NCBI GenBank assembly: GCA_034359265.1 | Contig: CP136893.1 | Location: 42,977,501 to 43,041,500 of the forward strand | From: Canna indica | Lineage: Eukaryota > Streptophyta > Magnoliopsida > Zingiberales > Cannaceae | Length of the DNA: 64,000 bases | Direction of reading: 5' to 3' | Part shown: in pieces, positions 22,821-35,177 of the stretch | Numbering within the stretch: the first letter of the stretch is position 1 | How the letters are laid out: every line of letters begins with the position of its first letter | Notes under the pieces: generated by a model | Told to the model about the DNA's origin: nothing | The model's input: only the letters and a program-made list of their open reading frames with translations | Database searches by the model: none | Program-made: the position numbers and the translations under genes

Positions 22821-24503
22821 AGGTGTCGTTTGGTTGACACAATTTTCTGTGGGAAATTGTACTTCCTAGGAAGTTATACTTTTTGGCATTGTTTGGTTGA
22901 CACACTTCCTGCATTTTGCAGGAAGTACAATTTTCTCAAGAAGTGTAACTTCCTGCAAAATGCAAAAAGTAACTTACTTGAGGGACCTAGGTAAGTTGCA
23001 CTTCCTGTGTTGCATTTAAAAGAAAAAAATAATTATATTCTCACATTTGTATTTAATGGTAGACTTAATTTATGTTTTCAATATTATAAAATTAGATAAT
23101 TCATAAATTTTTGATCTATTTATTTTATTTTAATTTATATTTAAATAAAATATGTAATTTTTTTTATTAATTTCAAATAAAATTAATTTTTTTATATACA
23201 ATAAATTGTATATTTATATTAATTATATATATATATAATTATATTATATTTTACATATATGTGTTAAAATAATAATTTAATAAATAAATTTTAATTTTTT
23301 CATATATTCTATTGAGCATGTTCTGTTGTTGGTGGTGATTCTCCAGTGTTGGTTGCTGCAAATTCGTGCCTCTATCTGGTTGCTGTCTTGACTGATGCAG
23401 ACTGTTAATTATGTATTGATATGAGTTTTGTTGGTTGCTGCAAATTCGTGCCTCTGGCTGCTGCCTTGGCTGATGCAGGCTGTTAATTATGTACAAATTC
23501 ATGCCTCTCTCTGGTTTCTACCTTAGCTGATGCAGGCTGTTAATTATGTATTGATATGAATTTTGTGAACTAATAGTAAACTTAAAAGAGTTGTGTATTG
23601 ATTTGAATTTTGTGTATTGATATTCGCCTTAAAGAGCATTGTATTAAAGAGTAGTGTATTGTTGAAAATTTATATCAATTTTGTGTATTGATTATTTTCG
23701 ATTATTTGTCGCCAAGTACAGAAAATATATTACATTAAGTAACACTTATTCAATTACAATAATAAATTAAGATAATGATAACTTAGTCAATTTAAATGAC
23801 GATAAGTATCAAACCACGATAATTTATGCAATATTAATTAGATGATAACTTAATCAAGTTATACTTAGTATCAAACGACGATAAGTATCAAAACACGATA
23901 ATTTATACTTACTCAATATTAATTTTATATTTAGTTCATACTTATAATTAGTTGATAACAATTAAAAATAATTATAATTAGATGAAAATAATTATAAATA
24001 ATTTAATAATATTCTTAATTTTAATAAATAACATTTACAAAATAATTTTAATTTTCAAAACATTAAAAAATATTAATAAATAATAATTATAAAATATTTT
24101 TTTTAAAAAATAGTATGTTCCATTTTTAATATAATAATATTTAATGTAAAAAATATTTACATTAACTAATAAAATAATAATAATATTATTATTTATTTAT
24201 GAATTAACAAATTAAAATAATTAATAAATATTTTTTAAGTTTGAGTAAAAAAATTGAAAATCAGATATTATGTTTGACAAACAAATACAGTTTCAGTTTT
24301 CGTCCTGAAAATAATCATCGAAAACAACACACAACAAACAAGTTTTCGTTGTTTTCGTTTCACGAAACATGAAAACAGGACATGCCAAACAAACACGTTT
24401 TTGCCAAACATCGAAACCGAAATTGAAAATCCGAAACTTGAAAATCTATTTCAATTTTCACGAAACGAAAATTGCTTCTAAATTTTCGCAAACAAACGCG
24501 CCC
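22821..24503. mobile_element. Possible Tourist-like (PIF/Harbinger) derivative
   Basis: The left end AGGTGTCGTTTGGTTG and the reverse of the right end GGGCGCGTTTGTTTGC resemble each other and Tourist-type ends. Both sides have the trinucleotide TTA (22818-22820, 24504-24506). The interior is AT-rich with no transposase. A second GGCATTGTTTGGTTGACAC near 22893 suggests a nested or duplicated end. Pairing is imperfect, so this is tentative. Confidence 0.4.
23340..23580. repeat. Tandem repeat, about 90-120 bp units
   Basis: Three diverged copies share 'gctgcaaattcgtgcctct', 'ggctgatgcaggctgttaat' and 'tatgtattgatatga'. No function is evident. The minus-strand ORF over it (23251-23502) is a repeat artefact. 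Confidence 0.75.
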
Positions 24504-24824
24504 TTAGGTTCCAGATTTGAGAATTTTGAATTTTCAAATCCGAATTTGAGAATTTCCCCTTCCCAAAATTCGAATTTGGGAAATTGCTACTTTTATAATA
24601 CTATATACAATTACTATATTCTGCAAGTAAAGTTATCAGCAGATTTTATATATTGTATATAGTATTTTTGTAATACTATATACAATTAGTCAATTACTAT
24701 ATTCTGCAAGTAAAGTTATCAACATCGATAGATCAAGACATCGATTATAAAATATTAGGGATGGTTGATCGTCATTGATGAGTCAACCACTCAGCAACCG
24801 CCTACAAATTGAGGCATGTTACAA
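24504..24824. other. Spacer with a short direct duplication
   Basis: A segment of about 45 bp, 'taatactatatacaatta...ctatattctgcaagtaaag', occurs twice (about 24596 and 24674). The sequence near 24770-24829 ('gagtcaaccactcagcaaccgcc') may belong to the CACTA sequence continuing at 26468. No gene. Confidence 0.45.
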
Positions 24825-24829
24825 TTACT

Positions 24830-26462
24830 TGTTGGGGTCGGGGAGGACATGCATGGCAAGCAACAAAATTTTATACACGCAACGGAAGAACAAAAGTGGT
24901 CCCTTACCCAAACGGATTCATGCATCTCGGTTAAATTAATAATATGTCAGAAGTTATACCTTTGAAGACCGAACTCCATCTTCCACTCCGTGAATCCAAT
25001 ATCACGATCTTGCTTTGGATCCAAAGTGTTGCAAAGCGGCAAACACCCTCTACGGTTAGCACACGAGTGAACGCGACGAACTGGGCAGCTCCCGAGTGCT
25101 AGCTCGGCTCTCTCTTGGAACTCCTTTTGATCTGGTCGAGCACGGAACTCCTTCCGTACTCTCCTGTCTCTCTCTCTGTTTGGTGGAGGTCGACTGCCAC
25201 AAAGGGAGCCCAGCTTCCTTCAAAAGGAGGTCGGCTCCCTTTCAGGAAGAGGTTGGAGCCACCACGAGATGATCCACTACCCATGTAAACAATAGGCAGA
25301 TATTAATAAACACGTCAATCATATTGATCAAGTCTTCTCATCCTTATTAATTCAAAGCCATATCCGGAATCTTAAAACGATTTTAATGCCTGAATAAGAT
25401 ATATCCTTAATAACAATTACTAAGGATGGATTTCTAAATTCAAGATGTCGAAAATAATATATCCTTTAATAACGATTATCAAAGATACATTACCTAAATT
25501 GCAATCAACATAATTTCAATTTTAAATCGTATTTAAAATTCAGAATAATTAATTCCAATTTGAAAACTCCTTTTCAAATTCAAAATTAATTCTAAAATTA
25601 CCAAGAGAGAATTGCGGGTTCATGGTCATGGGGATCCAATCCGATGAGTCACAACTCTGAGTCCAATTTGGTTCGCCCTATGTGTGCAACCCTGTAGGTT
25701 CACTTAATATTGATAGTGTGTTCAAATCATATTTGTAACCCATAAGTCATAAGCGGCCTCTAGCAAGACATTATGACTATCGAAGTCAAGTGAGATTAGT
25801 GATTCGAGCAACCTAACTCACAATATGATACTCTGTCCTTTTGTCACGCGATATCTGGATCAAACATAAGGCATGGACTACATCATCCTTATATTGCTCA
25901 ATTTGGTTTCTTGATTCCTGAGTAGATTACATATATTTCTCTGCATGATTCATTCCGTGTTCAACGATCGTCCTTATTACCACCCGATTAAAGGTGATGT
26001 TAAACTAGGTTATGTAGGAATCCATGGTGACATCAGGTCAGAGGACTGATGTATCACTACCGCTGGAGATATACTAATGATATAATCCATGTAGTATTCT
26101 CACAGTGGATCTGTCCAACATCATGTTCTCCAACATATGTCTATAATCTGACTTTGATATCATATATCCATGACTAGTCAAATATGATCATCGTCAGTCA
26201 GACTACATACTAGTCTTCATTCATTATAGTTCCAAGACAATGACTAACTAGAGACTGTTTAGAATAGGATTCTAGCTGCCTTAGGGTTTTACTATCAAGT
26301 TTCGTACTTAATGACCATTAGGCGGAATCAATCATTCAAGGAATCACTTATCAAGTTAAATACGCTCATAATAAATAACAAGATAAAATAAGTGTTCCAA
26401 TTATTCAAAAGGAAAACTACAATGATAATATTGTTCCATTGGCCTAGGGCACACTACTAACA
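24830..26462 (-). mobile_element. Solo copia-type LTR
   Basis: Runs from TGTTGGGGTCGGGG to CACTACTAACA on plus (TGTT...AACA ends) and is flanked by a perfect 5-bp duplication ttact (24825-24829, 26463-26467). Read on minus it begins TGTTAGTAGTGTGCCCTAG, a start familiar from plant copia LTRs. No internal domain or second LTR is present, so it is a solo LTR left by LTR-LTR recombination. A minus ORF at 25099-25284 is not supported. Confidence 0.85.
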
Positions 26463-26467
26463 TTACT

Positions 26468-27022
26468 CACATGAGAGACATCACAACAACGACTCATTTG
26501 TTGCTAAACCGTCCCTGGAAACATCGGCAACGGTGATACGCCATATTACCCAAACCATCAGCCATTTACGATAGGCTTTCAGAGACGACGTATAGAGGGC
26601 TGACTGTCGTTGATAAATTAATTGCGACGACTAGCCATGGATAAGCATTTGCTAATGAATTTTCCTACACCTAAAAAAATAAAAAATTATTCTAAAATTC
26701 CTATTTACAATAATAAATTTTACAATTAAGACACCAAACATTATAAAACACATAAAATATGAATCAATTTATATATAATACATACACACCAAAAGTATCA
26801 AATACATAATCAAGTGTAATATCAAATACATTATCATGTATAAATCAAATACATCATCAAGTATCAAATACAAAATATGAATGAATATATGAAAGTGTCA
26901 AATACATCATCGTAGCTGTTGTGGAGGGTGTGGAGCCGTGGAGGCTTAGGTGGCGACATCTGGATTGACTGTATCGGCGACGATGTATATTGGGTCGAGG
27001 TCTCGAGGAGGACGAAGCCTAA
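26468..27022 (-). mobile_element. CACTA-type remnant, subterminal region
   Basis: Recurring 'gttgctaaaccgt', 'cggcaacggtgat' and 'tgtcgttgataaa' motifs resemble the subterminal repeats of the CACTA at 38106. It continues past the Tourist MITE into the Transposase_24-like gene. The outer end is not identified. Confidence 0.5.
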
Positions 27023-27574
27023 GGGTTTGTTTAGATACGGTTCATTAAGGGGAACTAAGGGAATGGAGGGGAGGGGAAGGTAAAAATTAATCTTGTTTGG
27101 ATATAGTTTAATAAGGGGGAGGGAATGGAAGAGAAAAATTAACTTTGTTTGGATGTATCTTGTAAGAGAAAAGAAGGGGAGTGAGAAAATCTTTAATTTA
27201 ATAGACAATTATATCCTTTTTATTTTTGTGTTGTATTTGATGCTTCGAGGAAAGATCGAAATTGATGTAGAAGAATAACCTCAACCAATAGGGATGGGAA
27301 GATGCCACTAGGATTTAATAAATATCTTGTAAATTTATGAAAATAATAAGGATAATTATTTTCATAAATTTGTTATGGAAGAATTTTTTTATAATTTTAT
27401 TCACCCCAATTCAACCCCAAATCGGGATTGAAAGAAAATTGAGGTTTAGAGGAGAACCAAGGCAAATAATTCTCCCCCATTCCCTTTCCCCTCCATTAAA
27501 ATCATAAAATCAAACAAGGGGAATTTTCCCCCTCCCTTCCCTTCCCCTCCTTTAATCCCAATCCAAACAAGCCC
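27023..27574. mobile_element. Tourist-like MITE (PIF/Harbinger type)
   Basis: Ends GGGTTTGTTTAGAT and ATCCAAACAAGCCC are inverted repeats, flanked by TAA on both sides (27020-27022, 27575-27577). This trinucleotide duplication is typical of Tourist/Harbinger. The interior has G-rich 'ggggaggggaa' at left and the complementary C-rich tract at right. No transposase. The minus ORF at 26864-27208 crosses its boundary and is not real. Confidence 0.75.
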
Positions 27575-27639
27575 TAAGATAGACCAGGTAAATGAATGTC
27601 GGAGCGAGCTCCTAGCTACACTAAGAGCGTCTGCATGTT

Positions 27640-28690
27640 CTCCATCATTCTTCATTGATCTTCAATAATCTTTCTCTAATCTTCAATGATTCCTCTTTGG
27701 TGGGCAAGCTCCACCTCCAAGGCAGCCAATCGGCCTTGGTTCTGCATTCGAGATGTGGAGGATCGCACACCAGCAACGAAAGGAGTCGATGACCTAAGTG
27801 GGTCCAACACAGCTCGCGGATGGCCATTGTCTTCGGAGCCATAAACGTGGCCGTGCTCGCACCCATCGATGGCATCAACCCATGCTACAGGGTCAAAGTC
27901 ACCATGCAGCGAACCTCCGCGCTGAGTGATGATCCCTGTGTACGTTTCCTACACAAGTTTATTTTTTTGTTTCATAATTTTTTATTTACTTATATAAATT
28001 ATAAATAAAAATTGCGTAAAAATAAAATATGTGCACCACGATAATGGCGATCTTCCTGTTGACATGATCCATCGTCTTGTGTCACCTGGGATGAGTGTAG
28101 TCGAACACCGCCATTGGCAAGGGATGGTGGATGGCCTTGTCCTCCTTGATATGCGTCTAAATTTAGAAAATAATGGCATAATACAATGTAAATATAAATA
28201 ATTAAATTAATTAGTAATGTAATCTTACCATCCGATGCTCGTGCACCACAAATGATACAGAGCCACTTGTGTGGCATGGCCTGAGCCCTCCACGCACCCT
28301 AGATATACGGTTTGTAGCTGCTGTTTGGAAGGCCTCCTGCCACTCCAGAGATGCCATCGCTCACTGAGCTAGTCCTAGACATCCACAGGTATCCACTTGA
28401 GGCCATGTTCTCAAGTCTGCTGAATGTGCGTGGCACCAAGCCATCTCAGCGTGGTGGTTTGAGCTTGGTTCAATTGCCTGTTGTAGTGAACGCGGGCAAC
28501 TGCCTCCCATGTGCTCTCTACAAAGGGCAACTGATCCAGTGCTCACATGTAGCGTGCCTACAAAATAAAACAATAATGTTAGTACATGTGTTTATAATTA
28601 TAATTAATTTATAAATATATTATATGTACCTCGAATTCACGCCAGAGCAAGTTGATGTGGCTACTTGGCACATGGGACTATGTAGGCCAC
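27640..28690 (-). pseudogene. CACTA Transposase_24-like (PF03004) gene, broken
   Basis: On minus near 28255-28205 one frame reads HTSGSVSFVVH..RM, the conserved 'HTGGS.SF..H..RM' signature of the plant Ptta/En-Spm Transposase_24 family. Upstream are a W..VD.W segment and a GT-AG-like gap (about 28562-28630). Another AT-rich intron-like gap lies at about 27950-28020. The homologous gene in the other CACTA (38540-39180) has the same gap layout. Stops and shifts interrupt it. Its exact role in CACTA movement is not established. Confidence 0.65.
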
Positions 28691-29083
28691 ATGTCATGCA
28701 TGAACTGTAGGTCACTTTTCGAGCTTTTACATCGCGGACGAGCTTTAGTCCGACTGTCAGGGCTTCGTATTCTGCCTAATTATTGCTAGCTTTGAATTGG
28801 AATTGCAGGGATTGATACATGATGATTCCTTGGCCGTTCTCTAAGATGATGTCAATTGTGCTTCCTTTTTCGTTGGAGGCGCCATCCACGAACATCGTCC
28901 AAGTTTTGACCTGGTTGGGGGTGCCTTCCTGGTTTATGAATTCAGCAATGAAGTCTGTGCCAATGCATGGGCTGTGATGGGGCCTCTAGGATAGTATTCA
29001 ATGTTAAACTCTGAGAGCTCTAATGATCAAAATATCATTCATCCGACAAGCTCGGGCTTGGCCAGAACTTGCCTGATCGGATT
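28691..29083 (-). pseudogene. Tat copy B RNase H region (after the copia insertion)
   Basis: The minus frame begins with the 'IRQVLAKPELVG' and 'LSEFNIEYYPRGP' segment that links RT-RNase H to the extra RNase H of Tat elements. Further on are the FVDGASN-type and AEYEAL segments of that second RNase H. Stops interrupt it. It continues directly the frame broken at 36955, showing the copia element was inserted here. Confidence 0.75.
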
Positions 29084-30862
29084 TGTTGGGTGAAATGGCC
29101 ACACTAGAGGGGGGGTGAATAGTGTGTTAACTAAATTTGTCGCCTAATTCTAATTTTAATCATTTACTTAATTACTTAGGCAATTTACAATTGAATGACT
29201 AAATGCGAAAGCGAGTAATAAAGATAAGCCATACGATACACAAAGAAAACAATGCTAACACGAGTATTTATAGTGGTTCGGCCCCAATGCCTACTCCACT
29301 ACCTAAGCACTCCGCTTAGGATTTCCAAACTAAGTTTATTAGATTAAATAGTTTCCCTTACACAGAGGACTTTGACTTGAAGAGTCTCACTCTCAACCTA
29401 AGACACTTCCACACCTAGAAGTCTCTGCCTTCTTACCGAGAGCACTCTTCCACCTCAACTTAAGGGATAACTCAACTAATCCTAGCAAACTACGTTTACA
29501 CCGGTGGAATTAAGCCTCAAACACAAATGCAACCACCTACTCAATCAACCTAGCACTCTAGGTTTACACGAACTCAAATACAATGAAATAACAATAAAAT
29601 ACAACAATAAATAGAGCAATAAATCAAACAATGAAGTACTTAGCTCCACACAAAGTTTCCTAGCTTCCTCTTGATGCCTTTGATGGTGAATTAATGAAGT
29701 CAAGGCTCAATCAAAGGAATGAGATATCAAAGCTAGGGTTTTCACGGGATTAACTCAATGAAAGCTTAAAATTGATCAAATGATGGCTCAAGGAGGTTAG
29801 GAGTGATAAAAAAGATGTTTAAGGAAGGTTGGGTTTGGGTATTTATAACCCTACAACGGAAACAACGCATCAATGGGCAGAAAACTAGTAGTTTCCACCA
29901 TTTGGTCGCATGCCGGTCGATCGTTGGTCGATCGACCGATTGACTGCCCGCGATTGCTGTGCCTTCTGTGAGTTGTGCATACTATTCGGTCGATCGACGG
30001 GTCGACCGAATGAATCGCGAGATCAGCGATCCGTAATCCGGTCGACCGAAGTGCTCCTGCCAGGTCGCGATTCTTGCGATCCTCAATCCGGTCGACCGAT
30101 CGGTTGATCGAAGACCCTACTGTCAATTTTTGGCTTCTGTCGGTCAATCGACCGGTTGACCGAACTTGGGCTAAATAGGGCAATCTGCTATTTTGCTTGG
30201 GTATTTCTACTCGTTTTGGTTTCGTCTTCGCTAAGTCTACTTATATAACATTTACTAACTTTAAGATAATAACTTTAAAACATAAGTATTATATAAGAAT
30301 TACCCCCCATTTGGATTCAATAAAAATATCTAAAAAATCAAAATCCTTAAGAATCAAAATCTAGTTTTTGGGGTCTAGTATAAATTTTCAGAAAACGAAA
30401 ATTTTCTAACTTCCCGGGTCAAGTATGGGTAGGCTAAAGGCTTCCAAAAAATCCTTTAAAATACATCGTTATCTAGTTTCTACCCAAGGAACAATTACCG
30501 CCATTTTTTATGTCAAGATAATGTCTAGGTCATATAGCCCTCCAAGGAGCTCCCTAGGCTTAGTGAATTCAGTGCGGTTTCTGGGTTTTCATGTTTTAGG
30601 ATTCGGGATTGGTTTTAGGGTTCTTTGCATCATAAAGAGGATTTACAACATATTTAGACACCTTAAACCTAAACTCTAGCTTCTTGAAGAGTTCGAGCGT
30701 GTCGACCAACGTCCTTCCAATTTTTTGATTTCTCCGATTTCTGATCGCAGACGTCGTGCGCTAACTGATATGGAACCTGAAAGATATCTCAATGAAACAT
30801 TAGTTCCATGTTTGTTATCATTAAAACCGAGATTAAGACCAAGGTTGAAAACCTTACCAACA
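29084..30862 (-). repeat. 3' LTR of the gag-only copia element
   Basis: 1779 bp, TGTTGGGTGAAATGGCC to ACCTTACCAACA on plus. It aligns along its length with 35178-36949. Many of the differences are C/T and G/A, as expected from decay of methylated DNA. Near 29900-30170 it carries clustered TCGACCGA-type palindromes. Confidence 0.9.
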
Positions 30863-33660
30863 ATCTCCCCCTTTTTGATGATGACAAACATCCTTAAGAA
30901 AATATATATATTAAAGCATAAAGGATATCAACTAAGGGATTCCTCCCCCTATCAACATGCATATCTATGGAAAGAAACTCCCCCTATCTATATGCATGAT
31001 TTTCCTATATTTTCTTTTCCTTTACCTATATTTTTCTCCCCCTTTTGACATCAATAAAAAAGGGCTAGAAAAGACAATTAGAATCAAGGTTGAGACTAGA
31101 AAGCATTTTTCATGAAAGCCAAAGTCAACCAAGTCAAGGGATGAAAAAATTATATCAAATTTGAGACTAATCAATACATGATATCAAGAAATAATAAATG
31201 AAATCCAAAAACAGGAATCATGTAGAAACTTAAGTATCGATATTTTCAAGAATATCATATCTTTTTCATGACATTTTTAGATTTCATTTAAACTTTCAAA
31301 ATACTAAGATATGGTCATTTAAAGTATGTATATCAAGTTTGAGGTGAAACTAATGTCATTTGATCAAAATATGAACTTAGCACGATTTCATTCAAAATAG
31401 ACATGAAAACATGAAAATGCTAAGCATAAAGTTTTGCTATCTACTCATGCATTCTCAAATTTAGGTACCTAGATATTTAACATGAGTGAATCTAAGTATA
31501 TTGATCAAGTTTGGGCTTAAAAATAAAATTTCTAAGTCACTTTGTTGACTTAGGTCAAAGTATATTTTAAGTTTACAAAAATTAAACTTTTAAATCCATA
31601 TAAAATCATATTCTTGACGAAATTTTTTAAAACTTTAACTGGACAAACTAGATTTTTCAAGGAATCTATAGGTTCAAGAATCAGTCAAAAATTAATTTTC
31701 TATAAATTCATAAAATTATTGAAAGTCCAGGGGCATTTTCGTAAATTTTAGGTATTTTTTCAAAAGTTGTCAATTTTGCTTCAAACTTTCCAGATATCGC
31801 TGAATGATCATTTAAGATGCGTGTGTCAAGTTTGAGCTCAAAATGAATTATCTACATTCATTTTTCATCCTATCTTGATTTCAAACAAAAAAAACTCATT
31901 TCTAAGATATCGCTCAAGATATCAATATCATTTTTAGAAATGATTTCACTCAAAGAATAGTGAGAACGATATTAGAAACGAAATCAAAATTGTTTGCACA
32001 AGGTGTCGTTGGAAGTTTTCAACGAAAAATCAAAATATCGAAAAAAATTGATATATCAAGAAGGTGATACTTTGCATTTTTGAAATCCAACTTCAAAATT
32101 CCTCTATAAATCAAATTCTTAATGAAACTTTTTGAAATATTTACTGAAGAAACTAGATTTTTCACTGAAGGTGCAGTTTCAAGAATCAGTTAAAAATAAT
32201 TTTTCTACATTTTTCTAGAAATAACTGAAAATGCTATATTTTCAATGGCATTTCCGTAATTTTCAGTTATTTTCAAAAAGTGTTCAGTTTTCATTCAAAC
32301 TTTTATGACACCACATAATGGTCATGTAAAGAGTGTATGTCAAGTTTAAAATGAAAATTATGTCATTAAGTCAAGATATCAACTTAGCATGGTTTCATTC
32401 AAAACTAAGCTAGTTATCATGAAACTTGCTAAGTTTCAATCTTATCATTTACTCATGATTTTTCAAACTTAAACATATGGATACCTAACATGAGTAAATA
32501 TAAATATGTTCCTCAAATATGGATTGAAAATGAGACCTCTAAGTCAATTTGTTGACTTGGGTCAACTTGGTTCAAAAGAGGTAAGCATGAATTGACCTCT
32601 ATGTCATTTTATACATATTCATATGAATTTTTCACTCTAAGTGCTTGGAAACATGTCATACCTATTCCTAAATATGTTTATGAAGTTTGAACTTAAAATG
32701 AAGTGTCCAAGTCGATTAGTTGACTTGGGTCAAACTTTTCCAAATTTTAGTCCTCTAAAGTGAACTAGTTATTATTTTGCTCAATCTCATGAATTTTCAA
32801 TTTTAAGCATATGACAACTAATCATTAACACACCTAAACATGTTCATCCAATTCTCAACTTAAAATGAAGTCTCTAAAGAAAAATTTCAACCTAGTCCGA
32901 TTTCATAAATATCATGATATCATGAAATGAGCTAAGTTATCAAGATTTTTCTTACTCATGAAAATTCAAATATTTGTCATGCATAATCAATCATGAGCAT
33001 AGAGAAATTATTTAAGCATAAGTATTCAAATATTATACTAAGATTTTTGCAAAAACGAACTCATACCTCATTCTTGGAAATTTTCCCAAACTTTTCATTT
33101 TCTTTCCAAATTCTTTTAGATAGCATAGCCTTCCATTAACATTTTCAACTTGCAAGTAGACTTCATTAGTAGATAATGAAATTAAGGTTACTAGCAAGCT
33201 AACCAAACCAAATAGCAAAGAGTGATTCAAATATCATTTTCAAAATGCATCTTTGCTAGATAGTTTGAAATCCATTTCAAAATATATTATCATGAATCTG
33301 AAACGAATTTTAAGAGATCACAAATGTAATATTAATGAAAGCATGATCTCCAACCCTTCCAATTGGTTGAAAATCGAAAGGCCACAATGAGCCTACGATT
33401 TAAAACCGCAAGGTCGCATGAGCCCATTACAGGCTACATAGGTGTCCGAAGAGACCGGGAAATCAAAATCAAAAATCATTTTCATAAAACTTATCAAGAG
33501 TGAAAAATCTACTAACATTAAGCATGTATCAAAAACTCCAACTATAATTTAAGCAAGTGAGTATAAGAGATGATACCAAAGACTTTGATGCCAATTTTCA
33601 TGCCTATGGCATTATGATAGCTTGAAGTTGCAACATCTTGGAGATTGCTCGTTTGGATCC
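30863..33660 (-). other. AT-rich non-coding interior of the copia element
   Basis: Contains only short, unsupported ORFs. Loose repeats recur, such as 'aagtcaatttgttgacttgggtcaa', 'tcaagtttgagctcaaaatgaa' and 'actcatg..tttcaaa', as if derived from diverged tandem units. The polypurine tract lies at its left end (plus: atctcccccttttt, 30863-30876). No pol domain was found. Confidence 0.7.
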
Positions 33661-33688
33661 AATGTCAACTTCAATAGTCCATCTTTCT

Positions 33689-35037
33689 TTATCTTTGTGT
33701 GGTAGCTTCCCCTACAAGAGAACAAGAAATCTTCGGTACCCAAATGGCTTTAGGTCCTTGGGGGTGAGTTGGCCTAGGAATCCAAAGTGTCTTAGCAACA
33801 CTTGGATTTCTTTTAAATGCACACTCATGAATAGCATGGCCATATGTACCACAACAAAAATAATGTCCATGAAACTTTTTATTTTGGCTATGGACATGTG
33901 ATTTATCACTAGAATGCTTGACATGTGAGCTATGATGAACATGAGCACTCTTAGAGGACACATTTTTGTTTTGAACATGAGGTTTAATGGTAGAATGCTT
34001 AGCATTTTGAACATGATGGACATTTGCATTCTTTACATAAGCATTTTTCATTCTTGTGTTCTTAGGAAATGAAACATTTTTCAATTCATTTACTTTCTTA
34101 TTTAAGGACACAACCTCATTTTTCAATGAATCAAGAGATTGATATAAGACTTTAGATTGAGATTTCAAATTATTGTTTTGACTTATAATTTTTGAATTCT
34201 CAAGTTTCAAATTTTCATTCTCAAGCTTTAAGTTCTTAAGCTCAAGTTTCAACCTATCATGGGAAGAATCAAAAGAACTAGATTTCATTATCTCATTTTC
34301 TAGTTTTAATTCATCCACATGAGAGTTAAGCCTTATATTATCTTTCTTCAATCTTTTATTTTCATTATCCTTTTTAACAAGCAAGACATATATTTTCTTG
34401 TATTCATCTACTAACTCATTATATGATATGTCAAGAGAACTAGTAGAGCTAGCATTATTATTATCATTAGCATGACTAGAGGGAGAAGAGTGTACCTCAT
34501 CATTAGCATCCATGAGGTAAACTTTCGAAGTGGCTTCATGGTTATGAAAAGAGTATGCTTCACTTGAGTAAGATGTGGAGGTGGAAGCACTTGACTTTTT
34601 TTTGCCTTATTTTTCATGGTAGGGCAATTCTTCTTCACATGCCCTTTCTCTTTGCACAAGTGGCAAATTACCTTTCGTTTCTGATTTTTAGTGCTCCTAT
34701 GACTAGAGACACTTTGAGCTTCAAAAACCATGTTAGTATTGGAAGGATGACCATTGTTATCACTACCTTCAATAAAAGTTTCTAACTCCTCGGTTTTAGC
34801 ATAATCATATAAGATATTTAAGCAAGCCCAAATATCGAATGCGGAAGTACAATGCATGATCTTTTCAAAAATGTTATTGTCCAAAGAACAATATATGCAA
34901 TTTGTTGCCTTAGCATTTAATTCAAACCTATTAATTTGTTCTTGGGTCCATGCATCCATATTTTCCTTATGTTCAATATATTTGATTTTAACCATGTTAA
35001 AAACACCTAAACCTTGAGTCTTTAGAAAAGTATACAT
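33689..35037 (-). pseudogene. Copia gag with coiled coil and zinc knuckles, frameshifted
   Basis: The upstream frame (35037-34411) has the UBN2-type Gag core ('NRFELNAKATNCIYCSL', then 'IWACLNILYD') and a CCHC knuckle CHLCKEKGHVKKNC. The downstream frame (34513-33689) has a long Lys/Leu/Asn-rich coiled coil, then a degenerate second knuckle in which Tyr stands where the first Cys is expected (YFCCGTYGH.IHEC). The two frames are one gene: they are split by a length change in or near a run of eight T on plus at about 34595-34602. Gag would assemble virus-like particles. The layout resembles the long Gag of SIRE-type copia elements. Confidence 0.8.
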
Positions 35038-35163
35038 TCTACTATTTCAAAGACCAAAGTTAGATTCATCGAACCTAGGAGGTTAAGACGCTACTGACTC
35101 TAGGGCTATTTTCAGGATCAAGGCAAGATGTAGACGAGAAGGTGAAATCTCAATCCACTACCC

Positions 35164-35175
35164 TCTCTGATACCA
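35164..35175 (-). other. Primer binding site of the copia element
   Basis: Two bases inside the 5' LTR, on minus, stands TGGTATCAGAGA, complementary to the 3' end of initiator methionine tRNA. It fixes the element's orientation and the LTR boundary at 35178. Confidence 0.85.
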
Positions 35176-35177
35176 AT

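Noticed and set aside
25099..25284. Small minus-strand ORF as a gene
   Set aside because: It lies wholly within a solo copia LTR and has no known similarity.
26452..26462. CACTACTAACA as the terminus of a CACTA element
   Set aside because: It is the end of a TGTT...AACA LTR with a perfect 5-bp duplication (ttact) on both sides. The CACTA-like repeats nearby continue on both sides of that LTR.
35164..35175. Initiator-Met tRNA gene
   Set aside because: Only the short complement of the tRNA 3' end is present next to an LTR; it is a primer binding site, not a tRNA gene.
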